In this document: positions 25,546 to 37,683 of the stretch, in pieces
How positions within the stretch are numbered: position 1 is the first letter of the stretch
Layout of the letters: every line of letters starts with the position of its first letter
From: Amaurobius ferox
Lineage: Eukaryota > Arthropoda > Arachnida > Araneae > Amaurobiidae
Direction of reading: 5' to 3'
NCBI GenBank assembly: GCA_951213105.1
Contig: OX578146.1
Location: forward strand, 51,057,275 to 51,121,274
Length of the DNA: 64,000 nucleotides
Notes under the pieces: generated by a model
Told to the model about the DNA's origin: nothing
Database searches by the model: none
What the model saw: the letters and a program-made list of their open reading frames with translations, nothing else
Position numbers and translations under genes: made by a program

Positions 25546-25694
25546 CGAAACAATTAAGAAAAGAAGCAAAATTCCGTGGTGGAGAGAGAAAAATAATCTT
25601 CACTCCTCCAAGAAATCCCGTATTCGAACTACGGCAGTTAATTGATATAAAGTGCGGGCGGATTCTTATTTAGATTAGTTCTCAATGCAACAGT

Positions 25695-26595
25695 TGTCGC
25701 ATAGAAAACCCATGAGCCAATATTTTCGGGAGTGCGACCTAGAGGTTACTTATTTATTTTGGAGGTCAGCCTTTTCGTTTGGCCAGCTGCTTGCTCTCGG
25801 AATTGGAAACGGGAAGTCGGTTAGTGTTCTGTGGATCATATTTTTACCGAAAGGGTGTAATGTGCTTCCTTTTCGGATGGATCATAGGGTTTTCGGCCTG
25901 CTTTGAATTAGGGCCCGAAAGAAGATCAGTTGCGCAGGGGCTGGAGAAGGGGCTTTTTGTTTCTGAAAGGCCTAAAGCCAATGGCGATGCTTTGGGGTCA
26001 AGGGGTTAAGACCCAGAATCCAATAAGATAATTGTGTGCGCCTCAGGGGCGTGTTTTAAAATCTTGGAGAGAGAGAGAGTTTTCAGAATTTTGAAAAAGG
26101 AGCGAAGAGAAGGAACTGTGTGGCGATAAAGAAAGACGTCTCCCCATGATGGTCCTCGCAAAAAGAGAGAAGCAAGCTGTTGAATTGCAAATGATGTCGG
26201 TGAGTGCCACATTTAAGGGCCTGTGCCTGATTTGTATCTTTTGTCTCTCTCTCCCTCTCCAATAAAATAAATTCTAAGTAACGCCAATTAAAATATCTAC
26301 TTGTTAACTCCAAATAAATTATTTAATAGTAAAAGCCAGTTGTTTTCATGATAGATTACCATCTTTCACATTTTAGTCTATGAGACTACAGATACTTTTG
26401 TATTTGTTTATTTGCTTATCTTAAATTGGTATTCATCCCATTTGGATTATGGGAAGTTGTCTTTTAAATATTTTAAATCAAATTCTTGTAAATATTTATA
26501 TAGTGTAAATAAATTAATGTTTGTTTATACTCACGGCCTTATTCATTTTCGCGCTCTTACCGGGCGTGTCCTGAAAAGGAAGTTACCTTAGGACA
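25695..26595 (+). mobile_element. Solo LTR of an LTR retrotransposon, about 901 bp
   Basis: Begins TGTCGCATAG and ends CCTTAGGACA (TG...CA). It aligns end to end with the inverted copy at 63.1-63.95 kb, which fixes the boundaries. It contains AATAAA at 26262 and AT-rich 3' sequence. No tRNA primer site, polypurine tract, gag or pol adjoins it. Clear target duplication is not seen at this copy. The LTR superfamily cannot be assigned. Confidence 0.75.
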
Positions 26596-27280
26596 GATAT
26601 ATTTGATATCTCCCCTGAGCAATAAATACTAGCGCATAGGCACCGATCGGAGCAAAAATCTGTTTACATATCACTTTGTTCATTTACGCAGAAAATTTTT
26701 TATACATTTATTTTGAATAATAAGCCTAAGATGGGTTAACCCGATAATGTTCAAAATCCAAAGGCTTAAAATATACCATAAAAGTCAACAACATACTAAA
26801 TTTGGACTTTCTAGCTGTTCCAGTTCTCGAGTTATCCCCCCCCCCCTTCCCAAAACGAGTACATTCCTATGGTAGGTCCAAGACAGGCTATCCCGATAAG
26901 ATTCTCCATATAGGCATTATACTCCTATAAATTTCCAGCATACCTCCTATTGATATCAAGCATATCTGCGGGTTCCGCAAACTTTTGAATGAGTTCTGCA
27001 ACATATTCAAAATAAAAACATTTAAAAATATGCTTTCATTTTGGGAAACTTTGGAAGGATTTAAAATTTTGGACCCTAAAAAATTTTAGTTTGGGTTAAA
27101 ACCAAAATTTTGTGGCCTCGTCCTGGCTCTTGCCACTGGATAGGGTTCGGCGTTTTTCAAACTTTGAGAAACATTTTTATTCCTATTTAACAAGTAACTT
27201 TCGCTTTCTATTCTACAAACAAAGATCTGTTGTGGGCAACACATGACCTTCATTACATAATGAAAATAACTTTACTTTTT
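26596..27280. other. Spacer with family F repeat and a decayed family B 5' end
   Basis: Includes a C11 run (26836-26846) and, at 27224-27270, a decayed 5' end reading GATCTGTTGTGGGCAACAC. Confidence 0.5.
27080..27162. repeat. Diverged dispersed repeat (family F), copy 1
   Basis: AATTTTAGTTTGGGTTAAAA, ACCAAAATTTTGTGGCCTCG and CCACTGGATAGGG match 33780-33856 in order. The AAAATTTTAGTTT..AAAATTTT part is partly self-complementary. Confidence 0.6.
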
Positions 27281-28014
27281 ACTTTCCCTGCAATACATGA
27301 TAATGTATAGGGAAAGTATTGGAATCATGCCGAAAATCACAACTCGAGTTTTCGACGGATCTACACGTTTCGAGACCTCTAGAATGCGAAAAAACTAATT
27401 TTAGCGTGACGTCTGTGTGTCTGTCTGTGCAGATTTTGTATCCAATCTAACTCAAAACTAATGGACCGAATTTCATAAAATTTGGTAGGTAAGTCACTTG
27501 TGGGCGAATCTGGTACTGACTAGTTTTGGGTACGATTCGAGAAAAAAAAAAAACTTTTCTTGCGAAATGCACCGCAGAAGCTTGTATCCACTCTAGCTGA
27601 AAAACTAATAGACCGAATTTCACAAAATTCGGTAGATAGGTCACTTGTGGGACACCCTGGTGCTGATTAGATTTTGGTACGATTCGGAAAAAAATAGCCT
27701 GCCTTTTTTTGCAAAATAGCCCTCAAAAATCAACAAAATCTAAAATAAAAAACTACGTATGCAAATATCTCCATTAAATGCTTGTTTAATACGTAATTTT
27801 TAACGAAGAAAAGAATAAGACCAACCCCATTACACTAGGACTAGCCGTTCTCGAGATATTTTAGTTTTTTCATATTTTCTCTACGCCACCTTTGAAAATA
27901 AGTCAATTTATCAAATGAGAACGAAAATTGAAATAAAAGTGAATTAAATGTAATTAAAATAAAGAGAACGTGAATATAAGTCTGCAGGAAAAGTCATGTG
28001 CTGCCCACATCAGA
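27281..28014 (-). mobile_element. HINE-like family A, array unit 1
   Basis: Complete, with a very short microsatellite (GTCTGTGTGTCTGTCTG). Terminus CTGCAGGAAAAGTCATG..ATCAGA. Confidence 0.85.
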
Positions 28015-28019
28015 TTTTT

Positions 28020-28790
28020 ACTTTCCCTGCAGTACATGGTAATGTATAGGGAAAGTATTGGAATCATGTCGAAAATCGCAACTCGAGTTTTCGACGGAAC
28101 TACACGTTTCGAGACCTCTAGAATACGAAAAAACTATTTTTAGCGTGACATCTGTGTGTCTGTGCAATGTATGCATCCACTTTAACTCGAAAACTAATGG
28201 ACCGAATTTCATAAAATATGGTAGGTAAGATCCTTGGGTGTGACCCTGGTGCTGATTAGTTTTTGGTACAATTCCGAAAAAAAGAACCTGCTTTTTTTTT
28301 GGCGAAATGGCCCTCAAAAATCTCATTCACACTAGCTGAAATACAAATTGATCAAATTTCACAAAATTTGGTAGATGAATCATATGTGGGATACTCTGGT
28401 GCTGATTAGATTTTGGTACGATTCGGAAAAGAACAACCTGCCTTTTTTTACGAATTGGCCCGCAAAAATATCCAATATCTAAAAAAAGACTACGTGTGTT
28501 CAAATGTATCAATTAAATGCTTGTTTTATACGTAATTTTTGGCAAGGAAAAGAATAAGAACAACTGTATTACTCTAGGACTAACCGTTTTCGAGATATTT
28601 GAGATTTTTTGCATTTTTGTTATGCCGCCTTTGGAAAAATGTCCAATTACTAAATAAAAGCAGAAATTGAATTAAAAATGCAAATTTAGTATCGTTTTGT
28701 GCAATTAAATTCAATTTATTGAGTTATTAAAGAAATAAAGAAAAAATGAATTTGAGTCTGCAGGGAAAGTCAAGTGCTGCTCACATTAGA
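28020..28790 (-). mobile_element. HINE-like family A, array unit 2
   Basis: Complete. The body is the longer subtype, with GTGCAATTAAATTCAATTTATT near the 5' terminus. Nearly identical to unit 3. Confidence 0.85.
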
Positions 28791-28795
28791 TTTTT

Positions 28796-29566
28796 ACTTT
28801 CCCTGCAATACATGGTAATGCATAGGAAAAGTATTGGAATCATGACGAAAATCGCAACTCGAGTTTTCGACGGAGCTACACGTTTCGAGACCTCTAGAAT
28901 ACGAAAAAACTATTTTTAGCGTGACATCTGTGTGTCTGTGCAATGTATGCATCCACTTTAACTCGAAAACTAATGGACCGAATTTCATAAAATATGGTAG
29001 GTAAGATCCTTGGGTGTGACCCTGGTGCTGATTAGTTTTTGGTACAATTCCGAAAAAAAGAACCTGCTTTTTTTTTGGCGAAATGGCCCTCAAAAATCTC
29101 ATTCACACTAGCTGAAATACAAATTGATCAAATTTCACAAAATTTGGTAGATGAATCATATGTGGAATACTCTGGTGCTGATTAGATTTTGGTACGATTC
29201 GGAAAAGAACAACCTGCCTTTTTTTACGAATTGGCCCGCAAAAATATCCAATATCTAAAAAAAGACTACGTGTGTTCAAATGTATCAATTAAATGCTTGT
29301 TTTATACGTAATTTTTGGCAAGGAAAAGAATAAGAACAACTGTATTACTCTAGGACTAACCGTTTTCGAGATATTTGAGATTTTTTGCATTTTTGTTATG
29401 CCGCCTTTGGAAAAATGTCCAATTACTAAATAAAAGCAGAAATTGAATTAAAAATGCAAATTTAGTATCGTTTTGTGCAATTAAATTCAATTTATTGAGT
29501 TATTAAAGAAATAAAGAAAAAATGAATTTGAGTCTGCAGGGAAAGTCAAGTGCTGCTCACATTAGA
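28796..29566 (-). mobile_element. HINE-like family A, array unit 3
   Basis: Complete. It differs from unit 2 at only a few positions, for example GCATAGGAAAAG in the hairpin arm, a change shared with the start of unit 4. Confidence 0.85.
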
Positions 29567-29571
29567 TTTTT

Positions 29572-31042
29572 ACTTTCCCTGCAATACATGGTAATGCATA
29601 GGAAAAGTATTGGAATCATGACGAAAATCGCAACTCGAGTTTTCGACGGAGCTACACGTTTCGAGACCTCTAGAATACGAAAAAACTATTTTTATCGCGA
29701 CATCTGTGTTTCTGTGCAATGTCTGTATCCACTCTAACTCAAAAACTAAGGGACCGAATTTCATAAAATTTGGTAAGATTCACTTGGATGTGACCCTGGT
29801 GCTGATTAGTTTTTGGTACGATTCGTAAAAAGAGAACCCGCCTTTTTTGGCGAAATGGATCATTATTCGCTCGCATTTTATATTCATTTATTCGCTCGCA
29901 TTTTATATTCATTTATTCGCTCTAGTTAAAGTACTAATTGACCAATTTTCAAAAAATTTGGTAAATAAATTACTTGTTGTATACTCTGGTGCTGATTAGA
30001 TTTTGGTACGATTCGGAAAAGAACAATCTGCCTTTTTTTACGAAATGGGCCGCAAATATCGCCAAAATCTAAAAAAAAAAAAGTCTACATATGCTGAAAT
30101 GTATCAGTTAAATTCTTGTTATATACGCATGATTTTTGACGAGGAAAAGAATGTAACACACTCCATTATACTTTAGGACTAACCGTTCTCAAGATATTTG
30201 AGATTTCTTGCATTTTTGTTACGCCGCTATCGGGAAAATATCCCATTACCAAAAAATCTGATGTGGGCAATACATGACTTTCCTTATATAATGTAATGAA
30301 TTTACTACTTTTACAGTAAAAAAATAGGTCTTTCTTATAGTAGATACTAATATTCTTGCCAAGATATTGAATTTTCGACAATTAGTCGTAATTTTCATTG
30401 ATTTAGCGTCATTTTTATCCATTTGGCGAGATTTTCGTTAATTTGGCAACATTTCAAAAAGTCGCCAAGTTGGTGACATTCCGCCAAATTCGTCGCCAAA
30501 ATCTCGCCAAGCGTTATGCTCTAAGAAATAAGTTATTCTTACAACAGATAAATGACTATTGGCGTTCAAATACAAAAGTATTACTCAAATTATCTTTTTT
30601 CATGAATGGAACGAGCTAGATCCACGAAAATGATGTCACCCAATTTATCGCATGGTATTACATATGAAAAGTGAATATGTTTCTCAGTAGAAAATATGTT
30701 TTCTTATTTTATATGACTTTTTGATAATTTTTTTTAAATTTTTTTTTATTTTGAAAAATGTACAATATCTCGAGAACGGTTCATGTTAGCGTTCTAAAAT
30801 TTATGTCAATCGTTTTCTAATGAAAAATTACATAAGAAATGTCTATTTGCGTAACTTTATTAGTGGTTTTGATTTTTTGACGATTTTTTCAAAATTTCAT
30901 TCGAAAATTTAGGGGGGTTCTGAACATTCGATTGCGCATAAAAACAATAGGCTTCCAGTGTTTACGGATTGTGATTTTTGTACCAAATTTGGTTTGAATC
31001 GGCCCATTCGTTCGTCAGTTATCGTCTCCACAGTCTCACTGA

Positions 31043-31100
<58 letters not shown>

Positions 31101-31410
31101 CATCACTTCAAAAATGTTTGATTCGTGATCAGGGATGCTTGAAACGTGCTCTCCCGTCGAAAACTCGAATTCGAATTTTCGACTTATACTTCGACAATAC
31201 TTCGACATATACTTATACTTCGACTTATACTTCGACAATACTTCCCTTATACATTATGTATATAAGGAAAGTAATAAAAACAAAAATTGAATTAAAAATG
31301 CAAATTTAGTGTTATTTGGTGCAATTAAACTCAATCTAATGAATTATAAAATAAATAAAGATAATATGAATTTTAGTCTGCAGGGAAAATCATGTTCTGC
31401 CCACATCAGA
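29572..31410 (-). mobile_element. HINE-like family A, array unit 4, interrupted by family B
   Basis: The left part spans 29572 to about 30253 and the right part about 31274 to 31410. Removing the inserted family B restores the family A order ATTACCAAA|TAAAAACAAAAATTGAATT. A 31-bp tandem duplication (TTCGCTCGCATTTTATATTC) lies at 29868-29925. Confidence 0.85.
30257..31273 (+). mobile_element. HINE-like family B, nested in family A
   Basis: Starts TCTGATGTGGGCAATAC, carries GTCGCCAAGTTGGTGAC and a CA microsatellite (31044-31096), and ends TATATAAGGAAAGTAA. Close to its hairpin is a local TTCGACTTATAC/TTCGACAATAC duplication (31178-31246). It is opposite in orientation to the host array. Confidence 0.85.
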
Positions 31411-31415
31411 TTTTT

Positions 31416-32190
31416 ACTTTCCCTGCAATACATGGTAATGTATAGGGAAAGTATTGGAATCATGCCGAAAATCGCATCTCGAGTTTTCGACGGATCTACA
31501 CGTTTCGAGACTTCTGGAATACGAAAAAACCATTTTTAGCGTGACGTCTGTGTGTGTGCCTGTGTATCTGCCTGTGTGTCTACCTGTCTGTCTGTCTGTT
31601 TGTGCAGATATTGTATCTACTCTAACTAAAAACTAATTGACCGAATTTTATAAAATTTGGTAGGTGAGTCACTTGTGGGCGAAACTGGTGCTGATTAGTT
31701 TTAGGTACGATTCGGGATAAAAGAACAAAGCTTGTATCCACTCTAGCTGAAAAGCTAATAGACCGAATTTCACAAAATTCGGCAGATAAGGTGATTCGGT
31801 GGGTAACGTGACGTCTGTGTGTGTGTCTGTCTGTCTGTGTGTGTGTCTGTCTGTCTGTCTGCCTGTGTGTCTGTGTGTTTGTCTGTGCAATGTATCTATC
31901 CACTCTAACTGAAAAACTAATGGACCGAATTTCATAAAATTTGGTAGGTAAGTCACTTGTGTGCGACCCTGGTGCTGATTAGTTTTTAGTACGATTCGGT
32001 ATAAAAGAACCCGCCTTCTTTTACGAAATTGCCCGCAAAAATTTCCTGTATCCACTTTAACTGAAAAACTAACTGATTAAATTTTACAAAATTTGGTAGA
32101 TAAGTCACTTGTGGATCAGGTGCTGATTAGACTTTGATACGGTTCGAAAAAGAAGAACCTGCATTTTTTACGAAATGGCCCGCAAAGATT
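31416..32190 (-). mobile_element. HINE-like family A, array unit 5, internally duplicated and truncated
   Basis: The hairpin and first module are present. GTGACGTCTGTGTG and the TCTG microsatellite then recur at about 31808, giving two microsatellite-plus-module blocks. Sequence stops at GAAATGGCCCGCAAAG, so the 5' terminus is lost. This suggests recombination between array units. Confidence 0.8.
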
Positions 32191-32506
32191 ATATAAGTGA
32201 CCCTAGATGGAGTCGCGATACAAGGGTTGAGCACAAATTTACTCGTGACAAAAAAATCTCGTGACCCAACAACTTTACTTTTGAATATCTTTCTAATTCA
32301 AAAATGGATAATGTTCTTCAGTATAAAATGGATTATTGTATTTTATTAAATTGATTTTACTGCTGTTGGTTTGAAAAAAAAAAAAACGGTATTGAGAGAG
32401 AAAAATATTTATCCTTTGTAATTCACCATCACCATAGAAATCAGCAGAGCAGTCTGTTATTCATATTAAATTTTAAATGCGACTTGGTTACTGACTTTTG
32501 CTACAT

Positions 32507-32570
32507 AGACGTTCTGGTAAACGTCCTTATTTAGACGTTCTGGTAGACGTCCTTATTTAGACGTTCTGGT
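32507..32570. repeat. 26-bp tandem repeat, 2.5 copies
   Basis: AGACGTTCTGGTARACGTCC starts at 32507 and 32533, with a partial unit at 32559. Confidence 0.9.
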
Positions 32571-33091
32571 TTTGAGCTTTCCGACACATTCCCAAATATT
32601 ATTCTCCTTAGAATATTTCCACTATGAAATCTTTATTCATAAAAAATGCTTAGAAAACAAAAACGACAAATTCCACGATAATTTATCTTGGCCCAGTATA
32701 TTTGATAGTAGAGTCCGGTACCGGGAGGTTAAGAAACACTGCTCTAAACGATATAATACGTATACCCAACGTATATAAGACTTAATACGTCTTATCACAA
32801 GTTTGTTCATCACTAACTTCATGTAAATTTAATTCAGTGATCAAAATATAGGAAATAACTTGCAAAACTTTCTTTCAGGCATATGTCAGTTAGGCGGCGA
32901 GAATTGCTTCGTAAGTTATGCAGCAATTTTATTTACTGAAATCGAAATACAGGTTTCCAGAATTTAGAAAAACAATTACAATGAGCAAACATTACATTCT
33001 GACGCCATACAAGGAATTAATGCAAATAGGACGTCGAACTTCTAAAGACCGGATGCAACATCTAGGAGGTGAGAGACCCTCATGCTTCCAA

Positions 33092-33122
<31 letters not shown>

Positions 33123-33779
33123 GCAAGAAAAAATGTAGAGGTCGAGGTGAGCGGGTGATACACTTTTATTTTCCCCCAAATGAGACTATAGAAAGTTAGC
33201 TAGCCATAGGAAAGGTATTAATCTTTCTACTTGCATTTTCAACTTATTTTTCCTTTTCTTACAAAATGATTTTCGACATTTTCCCCCTACTTAATGGAAG
33301 TAGCCGAGAGGACCAAGTGATTTTCATACCCAAGTTATTCTTTTTTAATTGTCAAGGGGAAAAGGAAGTTTCGAAAGAATAGAAAGAAAAAAAAAATAAA
33401 AACGAAGAAGAGAAATAAAAAAGAAAAAGAATGAAAATTGATGGTTTGGGTTTTTTATCGATACAGTTGAGAGACTGCTCATTTCTTTATGCCATTTTTA
33501 AAGCTGCGGTATTAGTTTCTATGTAATGTGTGTAAACATGTTTAATGTTAAAATGGTTTTTTTAAAGAAACCATTATTTACCAGTCATTTCCACCCTCAC
33601 TTCGCGCGTCCGAAATAGCTAATTGTCATTAATATTGGCAGCAGCGTAATTAAGAATTTTAGTTCCTTAATCAAAATATGCAAAAAGGCGCCCTAAAATT
33701 TTAGTTTTCTCCAGGCTAAAATGTTAGTTGTGTCTCCCCATCCCCCCCCCCCCCCAAAAAAAAAACCCCCAAAATATAC

Positions 33780-33856
33780 CAAAATATTTTAGTTTGGAAA
33801 AACTAAAATTTTATGGCCTCATCTTGAATGCCGCCATTTGATAGAGCCCCGCATCG
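33780..33856. repeat. Diverged dispersed repeat (family F), copy 2
   Basis: TTTTAGTTTGGAAAAACTAA, AATTTTATGGCCTCATC and GCCATTTGATAGAGCC match 27080-27162. Same orientation. Confidence 0.6.
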
Positions 33857-33875
33857 TTTCTAAAACGTTTCTTAA

Positions 33876-33981
33876 TGCGTATAATAATAATAAGATACTT
33901 CTAATTGTCATAAATAATATCATGCGTATAATAATAATAAAATCATTTTTGTCATAAATAACATGATGCGTATAATAATAA
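33876..33981. repeat. 46-bp tandem repeat, left block
   Basis: TGCGTATAATAATAA recurs at 33876, 33923 and 33967 with ATTGTCATAAATAA between. It continues on the far side of the family C element (35297-35480). Confidence 0.85.
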
Positions 33982-35296
33982 CAAGAAAGATCAATCATGC
34001 TTAAAGCATTGATTATGAAACACTTTCCAACTTCAATGCAATTTTATTTAAACAAATCTAAAATGCAATACATTCCTCGGTAATATTTTGAAACTTATCA
34101 CAATACTGCATTAATTTATTATATTTGAAAACTTAAACCTTCATCGAAAAAAATGAACTTCATTCAAATGACGGCATTGGAATATAAATTGCCTGGTTTA
34201 AACATCTCTAAAATGTTATACATTCCTCGGTAATAGTTTTAGAATTATCATAATACTACGATAATTTATTATATTTGAAAACGTCATCGAAAACAACTGA
34301 AATTAATTCAAATGACGTCATAGAAAAAATAACACGCCTGGATCTCTCTATAAAAACAGGATTTCATTCATAACTTTCTCCCATTCATTTCATTCATCAC
34401 AATACTATAATAATTTTTTTTATTTAAACATTTTGTTTAAGACCATGGAGCTACAAAAAATTAAACTCTATGCTTGAAACTTCATCGAAAAAAATCGTCC
34501 TTCTCTTTATGAAATCAATTAATATTTCATTCATATCAGCCATGCAGACTCCATGGACTAAATTATTTTGTGTTAAAAAAATACAGGAATTCTAATACAA
34601 CTCATTCTATATATTTTGCTGTTTACATTTTACATAGGTGAAAAATAGACTTAGTTGTAGAAATAATCAAATTTAGATGAGCATTTAAACTCAAATATAT
34701 TGTCATTGCGTTGTTTCAGTATGTAGATGCACAGAATTTAAGCAAAAATAAAGTAGTTTTAGGACGGATACAGCACTCAATATGAATTAAAAAGAACTTA
34801 AAAAAATCACGATTTTGAAACAAGATGGATGCCATATATCATTTTGAAGTGGGTTATGTGATCGTTTCATATCATGGTCACGTGATCGTTTCATATAAGA
34901 GGTGTAATTATTATTTTAATTTTTATTTAAAAAACTACTGAATATATTTCGCTGAATTTTTTTTTATATATTTTATGGAACAATTTGAATATTACCTAAA
35001 ATTTTCGAAGCAATTTGTGAATTTTAAATCCGCTTAAAAAATGTTTGAAAAATTAGGTCCCATAGGGCTCAATGTATTTCATTTTTTCGACCCGGGTTCA
35101 ATTCAAAACTAATTGGGTGATATTATTCATTTATATTCCCATAGGTTCTACAGACCGTCTGAACAACATACTAAAATTTCATTTTGCTTAAGTCATTTTT
35201 ACTGCAGTTATCGTGCTAACGGACAGACAGACAGACAGACAGACAGACAGAATGAACAAAGTCATAAACACTTTTCAACTTTGTTGCAAAGTGTTA
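33982..35296 (+). mobile_element. HINE-like element, family C, full length
   Basis: The 5' region CAAGAAAGATCAATC is followed by subterminal AACACTTTCCAACTT. Near the 3' end come a GACA microsatellite (35222-35250) and a hairpin AACACTTTTCAAC...GTTGCAAAGTGTT. The layout is that of families A and B with a different sequence. It is inserted precisely inside a 46-bp tandem array. No coding capacity. Confidence 0.75.
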
Positions 35297-35480
35297 ATAA
35301 AATCATTTTTGTTATAAATAACATAATGCGTATAATAGTAAGAAAATACTTTTAATTGTCATAAATAAGATAATGCGTGTAATAATAATAAAATACTTTT
35401 AATTGTCATAAATTACATCATGCTTATAACAATAAAATAATTTTAATTGTCATAAATAATATGATGCGTATAATAATAAT
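35297..35480. repeat. 46-bp tandem repeat, right block
   Basis: Units at about 35327, 35373, 35420 and 35464 match the left block. Confidence 0.85.
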
Positions 35481-35734
35481 AAAATACTTTTATTTTTCAA
35501 TAAAATTCGAAAAATTTTATTGAAAAATAAAATTGAAAAATAATATTCTTTTGTTCTGGGCACTGAAAATATCCCACCTCGCTTTGGGCTTCTATGTTAC
35601 TCGGGGCTTTAAGTCTTCCTTAAACATGCTTAATATTTTAAAGCCACTGATCGTCACCACTCATTCGAATTTTTTATTTTTTCGTTGATCTGGAAGCTGC
35701 TACGGATTGAATGAGAGATTCTATAGGTAGTGTG

Positions 35735-36105
35735 GAAGTTCAAAATCACAAGAATCCTCCAGAAAGGGGCGTTCCTAAAGAAAAGGAAAACATTCCCATT
35801 CCAGATTACAGTATCCATGAGCCGGTTTTGCGCGTATTATGCGCTTAATAGCATGGAATAACCGTTAACTACAACGGCAGTATGAAAACTTGCTATTTGC
35901 CTCAATTTTGCGAATTTCTATGAGAACTGACAAGAACTAAAATTGTCAGTTCCCATAGAATTTCAGAAAATTGCAGCAAATAGCGAGTTTTCTGTTGCCA
36001 TTATAATTAACGGTTATTCCATGTTGATGAGCGTATATGAGGGGCGAAACCGGCCTATGGATACTGTTATCTGCAACGGGAGTGTCTTCCTCAGTGAGGA
36101 AGTAT
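35735..36105. mobile_element. Foldback MITE (family D), full length
   Basis: Two arms of about 170 bp are inverted copies around a loop of about 10 bp near 35938. The left arm has CAGTATCCATGAGCCGG, GGAATAACCGTTAACT and TCTATGAGAACTGACAA. The right arm has TTGTCAGTTCCCATAGA, TTAACGGTTATTCCATG and CCGGCCTATGGATACTG. No coding capacity. Transcripts of it would form a near-complete duplex. Confidence 0.85.
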
Positions 36106-36143
36106 CAAATAAGTTGATAATTTGAAATATATCTTTTTGCATG

Positions 36144-36197
36144 CCCCCCCCCCCCCCACACACACACACACACACCACCACCACCACCACCACCACC
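36144..36197. repeat. Compound C14 / (CA)n / (CCA)n tract
   Basis: A C homopolymer passes into CA repeats and then CCA repeats without a break. Confidence 0.95.
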
Positions 36198-36654
36198 TGA
36201 AACTATAAATTACTAATTTTGCTTCGCGCTATCTGTTTGAACTGAAAACAATCTTAAGAGATAAATGAGAAGCAATTAATCAAAAGATTAATCCACAAAA
36301 ATTCCAAATTCCAAACAATTTCTTCATACCAATGGTTTCCAATCTGCCAAGGAAGGAAGCTGAGAGCTGTGTTTACAAGTAGAGGGGAAACTCCACAGAG
36401 AAAGTGCGACCTAGAAAAAAAATTCTGCAAACCAGTTACCCCTTCGCAATCGGGACCTCGACTCGGCTCGGAGGGTCTGCTGACCTTGCTCCCTTTCCAT
36501 CCTCCCGATCTATTTGTTCCATTCCGGAATTTGTTCTCCTTCGATAGAAAGGGATGAAATGCTGACGATCAACTTCCAACCATTGGATTGAATAGTTTAA
36601 ATTCTTTTTCCTTGTCGATTTAATTTTAATCGTCTGTGTTTCCAATTTCTTTTT
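36198..36654. other. Unrecognised sequence
   Basis: Moderate GC from 36360 to 36560, with a 62-codon plus-strand frame lacking any domain. Not called. Confidence 0.5.
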
Positions 36655-37416
36655 ACTTTCCCTGCAATACATGGTAATGTATAGGGAAAGTATTGGAATC
36701 ATGCCGAAAATCGCAACTCGAGTTTTCGACGGATCTACACGTTTCGAGACCTTCAGAATACGAAAAAAACATTTTTAGCGTGACGTCTGTGTGTGTGTCT
36801 GTCTGTCTGTGTGTCTGTCTGTCTGTGCAGATTTTGTATCCACTCTAACTAAAAAACTAATGGACCGAATTTCACAAAATTTTGTAGGTAAGTCACTTGT
36901 GGGCGGGGCTGGTGCTGATTAGTTTTGGGTACGATTCGGAATAAAAGAACCTGCCTTTTTTTGCGAAATGGCCCGCAAAAGCTTGTATCCACTCTAGCTG
37001 AAAAACTAATGGACCGAATTCACAAAATTCGGTAGATGAGCCACGTATAGGTCACCCTGGTGCTGATTAGATTTTGGTGCGATTCAGAAAAAAATAACCT
37101 GCCTTTTTTTGCAGAATGGCCCCTAAAAATTGTCAAAATCTAAACTAAAAAGCTACGTATGCTCAAATATATCCATTAAATGCTTGTTTAATGCGTAATT
37201 TTTAACGAAGAAAAGAATAAGACCAACCCCATTACACTAGGACTAGCCGTTCTCGAGATATATTAGTTTTTTTCGTATTTTTCCAGGCCACCTTTAAAAA
37301 TAAGTCCAGTTATCAAATGAGAACGAAAATTGAATTAAAAGTGAATTAAATTTAATTGAAATAAATAGAACGTGGATATAAGTTTGCAGGGAAAGTCATG
37401 TGCTGTCCACATCAGA
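36655..37416 (-). mobile_element. HINE/Helentron-like element, family A, full length
   Basis: Complete hairpin, TCTG microsatellite (36790-36830), two ~149-bp modules and terminus TTTGCAGGGAAAGTCATG..CATCAGA. Flanked by T runs (CTTTTT left, TTTTTC right). Confidence 0.85.
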
Positions 37417-37683
37417 TTTTTCTTTTTCTTTTTATCTTATTGCTGCTAAATAAGAATTTATATTTAGTTAAATATACCCCATGCATTCATTCACTAATTT
37501 CATACACAGTGGATATACTTAAATTTTTAAACTATTTTTTTTTTTAATTTTCCTTCACTTTTAAATTAACAAAAAATCTGATGTTAGTAGTATATGACTT
37601 TTCGCATACAGATTTAATTCATTATCTCATTCACAAAACATTAAATTGAGTTTATTTGAGCAATCAGACATGGATACGTATTG

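Larger units (their letters stand above)
27281..32190 (-). repeat. Head-to-tail tandem array of five family A elements
   Basis: Units start at 27281, 28020, 28796, 29572 and 31416. Each junction reads CAGA or TAGA, five T residues, then ACTTTCCC, so one element's end directly abuts the next hairpin. Units 2 and 3 are both 776 bp apart start to start and nearly identical. Unit 4 is split by a family B element. The individual units are listed separately. Confidence 0.9.
32191..33875. other. Unrecognised sequence with small repeats
   Basis: Contains a 26-bp tandem repeat (32507-32570), an A27 run (33093-33119), a C14/A10 patch (33742-33765) and family F copy 2. No gene is seen. Confidence 0.5.

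Noticed and set aside
36369..36702. Overlapping frames of 62 and 88 codons in a moderate-GC patch
   Set aside because: Frames on both strands are open, the longer one runs into a HINE hairpin, and no domain is recognisable.
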